A stretch of 29,933 nucleotides of DNA from a virus. The position numbers and the translations under genes were made by a program. Under the pieces are notes generated by a model that ran no database searches, was not told the DNA's origin, and worked only from the letters and a program-made list of their open reading frames with translations. Location: positions 1 to 29,933 of the IMG/VR virus record IMGVR_UViG_3300028394_000240, one strand, 5' to 3'. Shown in pieces: positions 1-8,184 of this stretch (the first letter of the stretch is position 1; every line of letters begins with the position of its first letter).

Positions 1-2344
1 TCATTTGAAGACTAGCCTCTTCTGCTCGGCGCGCTAACTCAGCGTTTTGAGCAGCACTAGCCCGAGCGTCCATCATCTCAGGGCTGCGCGAACGGATAGC
101 CGCTTGATCAAGTGCAAGTGATTTTTCACGCGCTTGAACCACCGCGTCTTCAACCCACTTACGATCCATCATGCGGCTAACAATTGCCTTGTCGCTTAAC
201 TTTTCAAAGCCTGGGCTTACTTCAGCAATGTAAAACTTGGTTTTATCAAATGCTACTTTTTCAGCGGCGGTCAAATTAAAGTTTTGTTTTAACGTTACTT
301 TGTCTACTGCCGACCCTAGCGTTGACATATAGTTTTGGAAAGTTTCAGGCGTAGCACCTTTGATTCCTTGGCTTGCGGGAATCAGTTTGCCGCTGATTGG
401 GTCTAAGTCAAACAGCGTACCGCCACCTGCTGGTGTGCGGTTACTAGCTTCAGCAGCAAGACCTTCAGTTTCAGCCATTTGTGCCATACGCGCGCGCCTA
501 GCGTCTTCTGCGCGCAGTCTAGCCGTAACCTCGGGTGCCTCATCTAAACCAAGACGCAAAGCGTTGGTTGATGAAGGTTGACCTTGCATCATTGGCAGTC
601 GCGCGTCAGGTCGGTTTGGATCAAAAGGCACCCGCGTGGTTTCACCAGTTGGGAATATAAAGTTTGGGTTGTTGCGCGGATCAAACGGCACAACATTGGA
701 TTGACCAGGCTCAACAGGACGCAAATTGTTAATGGGTGGTCGATAGTCTTTTGGTACAGCGCGTGACGCCTGAAACTCAGGCGACGTCATTCTATTAGCT
801 GCGACTCGGCGAATAATATCGCTAGTGCCAGCACCAATAACGGCGCCTACCGGCGCACCAATACCGCCAAAAGCGCTGCCGATAATGCCACCAAGAGCGC
901 CGCCTGGCCCCGCACGGGTAAAGCTAGGCAGTAACTTTTTACCCTCTGAAGTTAAAGCGGCAATTTCAGGAAAGTTAGATACGATCTTACCGATGTCGGC
1001 AATCACACCACTTACTGGTTTGCCTTCGGACACAAGTTTGGCAAATGCTTTTGGGTCAACTTGACCTGTGCCAAAGTCAGTTGCGGCTTCAATGTCGTAA
1101 GTTTGCGCCATTTTTTGGCGCGCTTTTACAAAATTATTGCGCGCTCTAAGGTTTGTAATGTTTTCGTCAATCAACTCTTCTAAAACACGCGCGGCATTCA
1201 TCTTGGCGTTGGCTTCTGCGCGCGCCGCGGGCGTTACAGGATTTCCCGCCTTTTCAGTACGGATGACGTTTTGCGCTTCTTGGCGCATTTGTTGAATACT
1301 CTTCAACAATTTGCCACCACTTCCACCTTCAGCCAATTGCGTTTTTAAATTGCTCAAATACGCGTTGGTTGCCGCGGCTTGACCGGTATCACCAAACAAT
1401 GGTGTTACTTGAAGTTCATCTAACTTCTGAAGTGCACCTTCAGGCACACGGATGCTAGGGATGTCTTGCACAACTTTGTAAGGGCCGGAAATATCATCCC
1501 TTGCACGAATATCATCAAAAACTTTTGCATTGTTAAGCGAAACCTCATCACCAAGACCTAAGTCTTTTTTTACAATTTCTGTCCATTTTGGTTTGTTGGC
1601 TTTTGATAAACGATCATCAAGATCAGCGCTGCCAATTAAACCTGTGCGTACACGGTTGCGCGCGCTAGGGTTGGATGCCGCAGGGTCAAGCGCAATGCCA
1701 TATTTTTGAGCAAGGTTTGCAGCTTCAATTTGAGGCGCGCGCGCATAACTTTCGGCAACGCGAGATTCTTGAATCTGCTTAACCAAAGGTATTTCACCCG
1801 CAGCACTTTTTAAATATCCCGCTTCGTTTTTAATTGCACTTGGTAATTGCCGAGCAGCAGCAGGCGCCATTGCAACAGCAGTCGCGCCTTGAGCAAAGGG
1901 AATGGCGTTAAAGTCTACGCCTTGCAGTTTCTCGCCAGCGTATCCAATAATGTCTTTGGCGGTCTGTGTTTGCGGCGTGTAGGTAAGCGCGCTCTCAACA
2001 TTTTTGCCAAACCGTGCGCCCTGGGCGCGGCCTTGTGGTGTATTAACGCCGCCTAGCAATTCACCGGCTACAGCAGCAAAAGGAGCAACTGCCCCTTTAA
2101 GTATTCCTGTGCCTGCTGTAATTGCAGTTTCAGGAATGCCAGCAATGTAATCCAATACCCCGCGGCTAGGCGCGCGCTCAGAGGGCATGGCATCCGGTTG
2201 ACGAATGACTTGACCTTTTGCGTTGAGTTGTGGCACGGCGCTGCCGTATTGGGATGGGGCAACATTTAACCCTTTCGCTAAATAAGCGTCAGGATCGAAT
2301 GCAACAGGTTTGGCTAGATATGCATCAGGATCAAAAGCACCCAT
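1..2344 (-). CDS. large internal virion (ejection) protein, C-terminus cut off by window edge
   Basis: The frame is open from the ATG at 2344 to the left edge (781 codons, no stop), so the true protein is longer. The N-terminus holds two near-identical copies of the decapeptide AFDPDAYLAK (about residues 3-12 and 15-24), followed by a hydrophobic/small-residue stretch. The middle is charged, helical and Lys/Glu/Gln-rich, and a Gly/Ala segment near residues 485-510 (GGALGGIIGSAFGG-like) could insert in a membrane. No lytic transglycosylase or peptidase motif is visible in the part present. It is the last gene of the late operon, where P22 has gp16, and starts 3 bases after the preceding stop. 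I infer a protein ejected with DNA or forming an internal core. The ORF is certain; the role is inferred from position and composition. Confidence 0.8.
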   Translation of the reverse strand, partial: MGAFDPDAYLAKPVAFDPDAYLAKGLNVAPSQYGSAVPQLNAKGQVIRQPDAMPSERAPSRGVLDYIAGIPETAITAGTGILKGAVAPFAAVAGELLGGVNTPQGRAQGARFGKNVESALTYTPQTQTAKDIIGYAGEKLQGVDFNAIPFAQGATAVAMAPAAARQLPSAIKNEAGYLKSAAGEIPLVKQIQESRVAESYARAPQIEAANLAQKYGIALDPAASNPSARNRVRTGLIGSADLDDRLSKANKPKWTEIVKKDLGLGDEVSLNNAKVFDDIRARDDISGPYKVVQDIPSIRVPEGALQKLDELQVTPLFGDTGQAAATNAYLSNLKTQLAEGGSGGKLLKSIQQMRQEAQNVIRTEKAGNPVTPAARAEANAKMNAARVLEELIDENITNLRARNNFVKARQKMAQTYDIEAATDFGTGQVDPKAFAKLVSEGKPVSGVIADIGKIVSNFPEIAALTSEGKKLLPSFTRAGPGGALGGIIGSAFGGIGAPVGAVIGAGTSDIIRRVAANRMTSPEFQASRAVPKDYRPPINNLRPVEPGQSNVVPFDPRNNPNFIFPTGETTRVPFDPNRPDARLPMMQGQPSSTNALRLGLDEAPEVTARLRAEDARRARMAQMAETEGLAAEASNRTPAGGGTLFDLDPISGKLIPASQGIKGATPETFQNYMSTLGSAVDKVTLKQNFNLTAAEKVAFDKTKFYIAEVSPGFEKLSDKAIVSRMMDRKWVEDAVVQAREKSLALDQAAIRSRSPEMMDARASAAQNAELARRAEEASLQM

Positions 2345-2346
2345 TA

Positions 2347-4197
2347 CTAGCCTCCAAGGCGTTGTCTAATTTGCGCTGCGCGAGGGTCTTTAGGATTGGC
2401 ATTTGCCCAATCCATAGCTGCCTTGTCTTCGCCGGTTAACGCAGGCGCGCCACCACTTGTTGACACAGGCTTATGATACTGCGTGTTTCGCCATTGATCG
2501 TTGTACTTTTCAGACGCTAAATTTTCAAGCGCTTCAAATTTTGCCCGTACAGCTTCTAGCACAGCCCTTGCATCCTTAACATCCATTTTTGGGGTAATGG
2601 TTGCAAGCATACTTTCAACAATAGGCCACTCTTTCTCGGTCATTGCGCCAATTGAGCCACCGGCGCGAAACATTTGCAAACCTTTGTTTTTCAAATCGCT
2701 TTTTAATGAATCAAGTTCAGCTTTAACTAAAGCGGTATTGCCGCTAAGTTCTTTTGTTGCGTATGCGGTAAAGCCGCCAAAATTGTTTTCAAACCCTGTT
2801 TTGTTTTTAGGGTCTAATATTTTATCAATTCGTTCTGTGCCCCATTTGGTTGTGGCTTGCGTAGTTTTAAGAGCGCCTAAGTCCTTGCCGTGTTTTGTCT
2901 GTTGCTCAATAAACGCGGCAGAGCCAGGCACTTGCTCAACCATTTGTGTTTTTTCGTTCCAACGCTCATCAGGTTTAAGTCTAACGCCTTCAGGCACTCC
3001 TGTTTGAGGAATTTTAACTTCTTCCCCTTTGTTATTGTACTGATACCCAACGCGCGGCGCAGGGCGCGCCACAGGAAGATTAATGCTAGTGCCGCTAGTA
3101 ATATCAACCGCTCTTGGCATTGCACCTGTTTTAAGAGGTTGTGCAACCCCGTATTGATCAAGTTTACCTTTTACAGTTATATATGTTCCTGGCTTTTCAG
3201 GATTTTCAATCGACATATCAACTAAGTTGCCGCCGTATTCTCGCTCGGCAGATGCCATTAATTGAGTACGTTCTGCATTAAGTTGCTGAACATTTGCCGC
3301 AACTCTAGGGTTAGACATATAGGGTCTAAGGCGCGTAATCTCAGCGTTAATATCTTTTATTTGTTGAAACTGGTCGCCCGTTGGAGCGAAAGCGGGTGCA
3401 GATGCCGGAGCAGTAGCGGGTGTTGCAGCCGGTGCTTGCGCGCCAGGCACCAACATATTTGCAACGGGTGCAGCAGGTGTTGCGCCTACCGTTGCGGGCA
3501 GCGCGTTAGGCACTCCACCGCCCGTTGGTGCGGACATAGGTGCAGCAGAAGGAACACCGCTACCGCCGCCCATAGGAATGGCGGGCGTTCCTGTGGTTGT
3601 AGGTTTACCAAATAACCGATCGGCTTCAGCCCGTTCTTTTTGTTCCATAGCTAATCGAGCATACGCAGGGCCGGTAGCTGTTGCCGCATTAGCACGCGAC
3701 GTTTCATCCTTAAAAAAACTGTCAAGACCCATTGCCGATTTTTTAAGTACGGTGTTAAATCCTGACTTTGCAATTTCTGTATCTAAGTTTGCAAGCGCAA
3801 TTTCAGGCGTTAATCCTCGCGCTTTGAGCGCAGGCCCCATTACAGGGTCACTAAACTGGCTAATTGTATATTCGCGTAAACTTTCAGGCGAGTTAACCAT
3901 CGTAAGGGCTTCGCGTGAATTTTTATACGCTGCACCCAACAATTCGCTTTGTGTCTTTTGTCCGGCTAGGTATTTAGCCTCAATGTCTAACGCCATTTTA
4001 GGGTTAGCTGCGCGCAAACGCTGAACAAACGCAGGGTCACTTAAACTGCCGCCTGATGCAAAAGCATCGCGCAATGCGTTTTGTCCTTCATACTCTTGTT
4101 GAGCGCTTCGCAACTGCATCATCTGCCCCATTTGGGCAAGCATATTGGGCTGCTCTATAGGGCGTATGCCCATTGCAATATTTGGGTCGATTGCCAT
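2347..4197 (-). CDS. internal virion / ejection protein, 616 aa
   Basis: The start MAIDPNIAMGIRP is at 4197, ten bases after the upstream stop. Residues 1-190 are Gln/Ala/Met-rich and probably helical. Residues 200-275 are a low-complexity Ala/Pro/Gly linker. The rest is mixed and ends in WANANPKDPRAAQIRQRLGG, a C-terminal pattern I have seen in other phage structural proteins. It is the second of three long consecutive genes at the end of the late operon, matching the P22 gp7-gp20-gp16 ejection block by position. I cannot assign an enzymatic activity. The coding call is very safe; the ejection role is inference. Confidence 0.8.
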   Translation of the reverse strand: MAIDPNIAMGIRPIEQPNMLAQMGQMMQLRSAQQEYEGQNALRDAFASGGSLSDPAFVQRLRAANPKMALDIEAKYLAGQKTQSELLGAAYKNSREALTMVNSPESLREYTISQFSDPVMGPALKARGLTPEIALANLDTEIAKSGFNTVLKKSAMGLDSFFKDETSRANAATATGPAYARLAMEQKERAEADRLFGKPTTTGTPAIPMGGGSGVPSAAPMSAPTGGGVPNALPATVGATPAAPVANMLVPGAQAPAATPATAPASAPAFAPTGDQFQQIKDINAEITRLRPYMSNPRVAANVQQLNAERTQLMASAEREYGGNLVDMSIENPEKPGTYITVKGKLDQYGVAQPLKTGAMPRAVDITSGTSINLPVARPAPRVGYQYNNKGEEVKIPQTGVPEGVRLKPDERWNEKTQMVEQVPGSAAFIEQQTKHGKDLGALKTTQATTKWGTERIDKILDPKNKTGFENNFGGFTAYATKELSGNTALVKAELDSLKSDLKNKGLQMFRAGGSIGAMTEKEWPIVESMLATITPKMDVKDARAVLEAVRAKFEALENLASEKYNDQWRNTQYHKPVSTSGGAPALTGEDKAAMDWANANPKDPRAAQIRQRLGG

Positions 4198-4207
4198 GAT
4201 TTATTCC

Positions 4208-5497
4208 TTAAACAACAGGGATTGAATAGATGTTAGAGCCACCTGCGGCAGTCTGTTTATCTCTAAACATATTTAACAATTGATTTTGATAATACGCATT
4301 GCTAATCCCACTAATACCCTGATTAAAGGCGTTAGCTTGACCGATATAACCTGACGCAGTAGCGTTACCCGCGCCTGTTGTTAAGTTAGATGCGTTGTTG
4401 CCATAGCCTGTCAATGCGCCTGTCAAACCGTTAATGTAATTGCTATACGCTTGTTGCTCTTGCGTACCTTTTGCACCGTAGATGTTAGATACATTGCTGC
4501 CGTAAGTGCCCGCCACATTGGCTGTATTTGTGCCGTAAGACCCTGCTGCGCCGCCCGCCGCCGAGCCATAGCCACCAATTGCACCAATGGTTTGACCGCC
4601 CGATGTACCGATTGCGCCTGCGCCAATGTTGCCGTAATTGGCTAACGCATTAAACCCTGTTTGGCCATATTGTCCGTATGAGTTTGCAAGACCAGTTGCC
4701 GCGTTAAAACCAGTACCTTGCAAACTTTGATAAGGGCTAAGAGTGCCCGCCCGCGCGGTCTGAAACCGATTAAATGCGTTTTGATATTCTTGTGACGCCA
4801 AATTACTAGAATAACTTGCGGCTCCTTTTAACGCGTTACCGGAAAGTAAACCACCACTAGCGGCAGCTTTGCGGTCAATTGCTTTTAAACCTTCACTAAT
4901 GCGAAAACCGTAGCCTGGGTCTTGGTTGTTAAGAAACGCTTGGGGTGTAAATTCAGCCGTGGCGTATTTGCCGTAATCAGTTGCTCTTGCGTCGCCCCCA
5001 ACGCCGAGGTACTCAAGCAAACGATTTTGACCGGCTAAACCTGCTTGGTTGTACGGTTGGTATGTACCTACTTGATTATTTAAAACGCCTTGAGCAAGAG
5101 CAAGTTGCGCGTCTTTATTAGCTGTTGCAAAATCAAATTGCTCGCCTCTAGTAGCTTGCGCGGCGGCAATTTGTTGGTCGCGCGTTTGCGCGGCAATGTT
5201 GGTTTGCTCTTTATAGGCATTAGTTAACGCTAGTTTTTGCTGCTCAAGCGCATCAAATTGCGTTTTAAGCTGCGAATCCATAATGCCTTGCTGCGCCCTA
5301 AGTTGCTTATTCAGGATATCTTGTTGCGCTTCAATAGCTGTTTGCGCCATTGCTAATTGATTAGCTTGCGCTTCGGCTGAAGCATTGCGCTGGGCGCCAG
5401 CAGCTTTGCCCGCTGCGTTAGCGCTAATAGCTGCACCGCCTACAGTCGCGGCTGCGCCGATCAATGTAGCCGTAGTCGCTGAGATTCCAAAAGTCAT
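4208..5497 (-). CDS. internal virion / DNA-transfer protein, 429 aa
   Basis: The N-terminus (about residues 8-32) is a small-residue hydrophobic segment of Ala/Gly/Thr/Val that could be membrane-active. Residues 35-125 are a long Gln/Ala-rich coiled coil. Residues 245-380 are Gly/Asn/Tyr/Ala-rich with repeated GTYGS, SYGTN and GNIGA-like elements. Hydrophobic helix plus coiled coil plus Gly-rich tail is common for podoviral proteins that leave the capsid with the DNA. The start ATG overlaps the stop of the cupin gene in an ATGA, suggesting translational coupling. Its position corresponds to P22 gp7. It could alternatively be a tail-needle-like component; the coiled coil alone does not decide this. 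Confidence 0.78.
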   Translation of the reverse strand: MTFGISATTATLIGAAATVGGAAISANAAGKAAGAQRNASAEAQANQLAMAQTAIEAQQDILNKQLRAQQGIMDSQLKTQFDALEQQKLALTNAYKEQTNIAAQTRDQQIAAAQATRGEQFDFATANKDAQLALAQGVLNNQVGTYQPYNQAGLAGQNRLLEYLGVGGDARATDYGKYATAEFTPQAFLNNQDPGYGFRISEGLKAIDRKAAASGGLLSGNALKGAASYSSNLASQEYQNAFNRFQTARAGTLSPYQSLQGTGFNAATGLANSYGQYGQTGFNALANYGNIGAGAIGTSGGQTIGAIGGYGSAAGGAAGSYGTNTANVAGTYGSNVSNIYGAKGTQEQQAYSNYINGLTGALTGYGNNASNLTTGAGNATASGYIGQANAFNQGISGISNAYYQNQLLNMFRDKQTAAGGSNIYSIPVV

Positions 5498-6018
5498 GTT
5501 ATTTCCTTATTGCCAAATGAAGCAATTAAGCCTAAGTCATTGTAACTAGGTGCTATTACTTCGGTTTCCATTTTGTCAAGATTCTCTTCTCCAACGTGTT
5601 CGGTCAAGTGAACCGTTGTCCAAAGCGTATCTTCCTCGGCGTACACAGCACGTTTAAGCCCAACTTCAGAAATAAACGTACATGGTGCTACAAGTTTTTT
5701 TTCACCAAACTCGGTAAAGACAGTAACTTTGCCCTTAGAGATAAAATTCAGATGCTGGTGGCGGTGAATTTTACCAATGATCAGCGTTCCTTTTGGGATT
5801 AGCATCTCGCGGGCGTAGGTACAACATCCGTACTTTTCATCTTTAGGCGTAAAGTAATGTTTAAGCGTACAGTCTTCTAGCGTTGAAGGAATCGCACCTT
5901 CGGCAATTAACTTTTCCATGCCTTCTTGCACAGTCATAATGTCTTGCCTAAATTTAATTTTGGCGGGCGTATTCTGAAACAGCGCGGGATCGTAGGTTAC
6001 TTTCATACCAGCACCCAT
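5494..6018 (-). CDS. cupin-fold protein
   Basis: With the ATG at 6018 the protein has 174 residues. A cupin-type metal site is visible: GKIHRHQHLNFISKGKVTVF, with His85, His87 and His89 in the first motif and a later candidate His137 in VHLTEH. A glycine and proline pair (IPKGTLIIG) precedes it as in beta-barrel cupins. Cupin proteins occur sporadically in phage tail regions, and their role is not settled. A longer frame opens at 6063, but its extra residues overlap the end of the upstream gene and look like shadow sequence. A start at 6006 (MKVTYD) is also possible. None of the three has a convincing Shine-Dalgarno. The frame overlaps the next gene by ATGA. Confidence 0.8.
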   Translation of the reverse strand: MGAGMKVTYDPALFQNTPAKIKFRQDIMTVQEGMEKLIAEGAIPSTLEDCTLKHYFTPKDEKYGCCTYAREMLIPKGTLIIGKIHRHQHLNFISKGKVTVFTEFGEKKLVAPCTFISEVGLKRAVYAEEDTLWTTVHLTEHVGEENLDKMETEVIAPSYNDLGLIASFGNKEIT

Positions 6019-6032
6019 AATTGTTGGTACAT

Positions 6033-6989
6033 TTAGGCAACGTAAGTGCCGGAAGAAGTCCACTTCACAATTGTAAACGCGCCCGAAGTTGTGACAGTAG
6101 GTGATCCAGTTACGGTGCCGGTGTACAACGATGTTTGGATTTGCATAATTGCAACGCCCGAACCGCCTGAACTTCCCGCAACAGCTTGTCCGCCGCTTGT
6201 GCTGTTTGAGCCACCACCGCCTCCTCCACCGCCTAAGTTAGCCGTGCCGGCCGACCCGCTAGTAGGCGTGTTGCTACCGCCTGCGCCGCCCCCGCCCGAG
6301 CCACCCGCACCACCCGCACCTGTATAACCGCCACCACCGCCACCACCGCCATACGTCACGCTTGAGCCGGTGATGCTACTTGCCGAACCCGCCCCGCCGT
6401 CGCCCGCAGTTGTATTCTGTACTGAGTTGCCGCCCACAGCACTAGCACCGCCGCCGCCACTTGCAGGGCGCGCGTTATTGCCGTTAACTGTGTTGATGCC
6501 GCCGTCAAAACCTTGAACTGGCGTAGTTGCTGGTGTGTTGCCTGTGCCTTTTGCTGAGGTTGCAACAGCGGTACTACCGCCCGCGCCACCACCTGAACCG
6601 CCGTTTAGCCCCGAGCCTCTAGACGGATTAGCATCCGCATAGCCCGAGCCACCGCCACCACCACCTGCTGCGCTTAAAGATGAGAATGAAGTGTTTGATC
6701 CTGATGAACCTTGAGCCGTTACAATACCCGCAGCACCACCCGCACCAACCGTCACGGTGTAAAGTTGACCCGAGATAAGCGGAATTGCAGTCAATGACCG
6801 AAAGCCCCCTGCGCCGCCCCCTGCGCCCGACGATCCCGACAATGTCGCATCCGCGCCACCACCGCCACCACCGCCACCAATAAGTAATAACGCAACGGCA
6901 ATAGAATTATATTGTTGCAAGTCGCGCATCGTCCAAATACCGCTTGTACCTGTGATGCGGTATGGCCCCATAATTCTGCCGTTGCTCAT
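6033..6989 (-). CDS. glycine-rich tail fibre-like protein, 318 aa
   Basis: After an N-terminal unit (residues 1-30, MSNGRIMGPYRITG, then WTMRDLQQYNSIAVALLLIG) the protein is dominated by poly-Gly, Gly-Ser and Gly-Ala runs up to about residue 285. The pattern (YTVTVGAGGAAG, SAAGGGGGG) is typical of the glycine-rich domain of phage tail fibre or adhesin tips, where polyglycine helices pack into a sandwich. The last 30 residues (TGTVTGSPTVTTSG..., ending SSGTYVA) form a beta module also found at the end of the glycine-rich protein at 13521-15167. The start overlaps the upstream stop as TAATG. Likely role: receptor contact or fibre tip, by family analogy. Confidence 0.85.
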   Translation of the reverse strand: MSNGRIMGPYRITGTSGIWTMRDLQQYNSIAVALLLIGGGGGGGGADATLSGSSGAGGGAGGFRSLTAIPLISGQLYTVTVGAGGAAGIVTAQGSSGSNTSFSSLSAAGGGGGGSGYADANPSRGSGLNGGSGGGAGGSTAVATSAKGTGNTPATTPVQGFDGGINTVNGNNARPASGGGGASAVGGNSVQNTTAGDGGAGSASSITGSSVTYGGGGGGGGYTGAGGAGGSGGGGAGGSNTPTSGSAGTANLGGGGGGGGSNSTSGGQAVAGSSGGSGVAIMQIQTSLYTGTVTGSPTVTTSGAFTIVKWTSSGTYVA

Positions 6990-7363
6990 TACGAAATGTC
7001 CTCATAAGAGCAAACCACTTTAAGTTTGCTTGCGGTTCCGGCGGTTGCGCCGATTGACATATTTTCTTCAAGATAGATCATGTTGGTTTTATCAATCACG
7101 ATCAAACTTGAGGCAGCAGGGATCGAAATGGTGGACGCAATAGGCGTTGCCGTGCCGCCAAGTGCCGCCGCCGAGTATTGCGCCACCGTGACGGTCACGG
7201 CGTTAGCTGAGTCGGTGTTGGCAACCACAAGCGAATCCAATTTAAACACTTTGCCGCTTGACGCAGCATTGCTTAGAACGGACGTTGCCGCAGTTGTTGT
7301 TAAATCGGCAGTCACGACTTTGCCGTAGATTGCGCTGACGTTGACAATGTTAGGTGCGGCCAT
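6989..7363 (-). CDS. small beta-rich virion protein, 124 aa
   Basis: Residues are mostly Val, Thr, Ala and Ser in alternating hydrophobic patterns (TVTVAQYSAA, STISIPAASSLIVID), predicting a beta-sandwich with no cysteine except near the end. There is no signal peptide or membrane helix. The composition resembles small fibre, decoration or head-associated proteins of aquatic podoviruses. It sits between two fibre-like genes and shares a TAATG junction with the glycine-rich gene. The precise function is unknown; the virion role is inferred from operon and fold type. Confidence 0.8.
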   Translation of the reverse strand: MAAPNIVNVSAIYGKVVTADLTTTAATSVLSNAASSGKVFKLDSLVVANTDSANAVTVTVAQYSAAALGGTATPIASTISIPAASSLIVIDKTNMIYLEENMSIGATAGTASKLKVVCSYEDIS

Positions 7364-7366
7364 GAT

Positions 7367-7981
7367 TTATAGTCCAAAAATGATTGAAAAAGCGATTGCT
7401 TTGCCAGCGGAAATGCCAGCCGCAACCATTTGAAATCGCGTACCGTCGTACTCAATTAAAATTATTGCCCCTGCTTTAATATCACCCGCCACCAAAGGGG
7501 TTGTACCAAATTTGGTAATTGATTTAGCGCCCAACGTGTCAATATCAAGGGTCACTGCACCGGTGTTGGTATTCTGAGCAATAAAGCTGTATTGCGCGCC
7601 CGCAGTATATCCACCCAAAGTAGGTGTGGCCAAACCGGTCAATGTATTTGTACCGGCAACTGTAATCAAGTTGTTAACGCCAGTTGTGTCGTTAATTGCG
7701 GGAATACTGTCGTATGACCCAATCTGAACGTATGTTGAAGACTTGAGCAAAAACTTGTATAGCACCCCGCCGTCTAGCCAAATTTCAGCCGGTGTGCGCC
7801 CCGCTGCGTCCAACACAATTGGGTTGGTGTTATTAGTTGTACCGTCGCGTGTGGTATAAGTCGTAACTGGCGTGGTGGTGCCCGACAGATAGCTGTACAG
7901 CAAGCCGCCTGTGAGCGGGTCACCATTGCTGTCAAAGAACTGCGAGCCCGCACCGGCAAAGGCTGAGAGATTGATGGACAT
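7367..7981 (-). CDS. tail fibre / tailspike N-terminal-type protein
   Basis: The N-terminal 80 residues carry a motif very common at the head-binding end of phage tail fibres and spikes: QFFDSNGDPLTGGLLYSYL, then GTTTPVTTYT, then NPIVLDAAGRTPAEIWLDGG and YKFLL. The remaining about 110 residues are a beta-rich region with NTLTG, GAVTLDIDTLG and a terminal Phe-Gly-Leu. At 204 residues it is far too short to be a full spike, so it may act as an adaptor carrying the fibre-like neighbours. It starts on a TAATG junction with the preceding 67-residue gene. Confidence 0.85.
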   Translation of the reverse strand: MSINLSAFAGAGSQFFDSNGDPLTGGLLYSYLSGTTTPVTTYTTRDGTTNNTNPIVLDAAGRTPAEIWLDGGVLYKFLLKSSTYVQIGSYDSIPAINDTTGVNNLITVAGTNTLTGLATPTLGGYTAGAQYSFIAQNTNTGAVTLDIDTLGAKSITKFGTTPLVAGDIKAGAIILIEYDGTRFQMVAAGISAGKAIAFSIIFGL

Positions 7982-8184
7982 TAGACTATCCCTGTAATAA
8001 TGCCGTTGACGACCGTCACGGTTTTAAAGTCGGTTGTTGTAAAAGTGCCTGAAGCCCCGCCCGCACCGCCGCCCAATTGCTCATACAACGCGTTAAAAAA
8101 CCTAAACCATTCGCGCGACATAAGCCCCGTAGCAGGGTCAATAACAGGCACCCGAGGCGCGGGGATTTGAGTAATGTTGCTCAT
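7981..8184 (-). CDS. small conserved phage structural protein, 67 aa
   Basis: It has the recurrent phage sequence PAPRVPVIDPATGLMSREW followed by FRFFNALYEQLGGG, then a Gly/Ser/Thr tail ending in VTVVNGIITGIV. Short proteins with the PRVP-hDP-TGhhSREW pattern are widespread beside tail-fibre genes of podoviruses and siphoviruses. The C-terminal strand GTFTTTDFKTVTVVNG resembles trimerising fibre ends. It overlaps its upstream neighbour by ATGA and its downstream neighbour by TAATG. No biochemical function is known to me. Confidence 0.82.
   Translation of the reverse strand: MSNITQIPAPRVPVIDPATGLMSREWFRFFNALYEQLGGGAGGASGTFTTTDFKTVTVVNGIITGIV

Noticed and set aside
2501-4024. Plus-strand frames of 111-168 codons opposite the 616-residue gene
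   Set aside because: They are antisense shadows with odd composition (Cys/Arg- or Ser-rich), no ribosome sites and no operon context.
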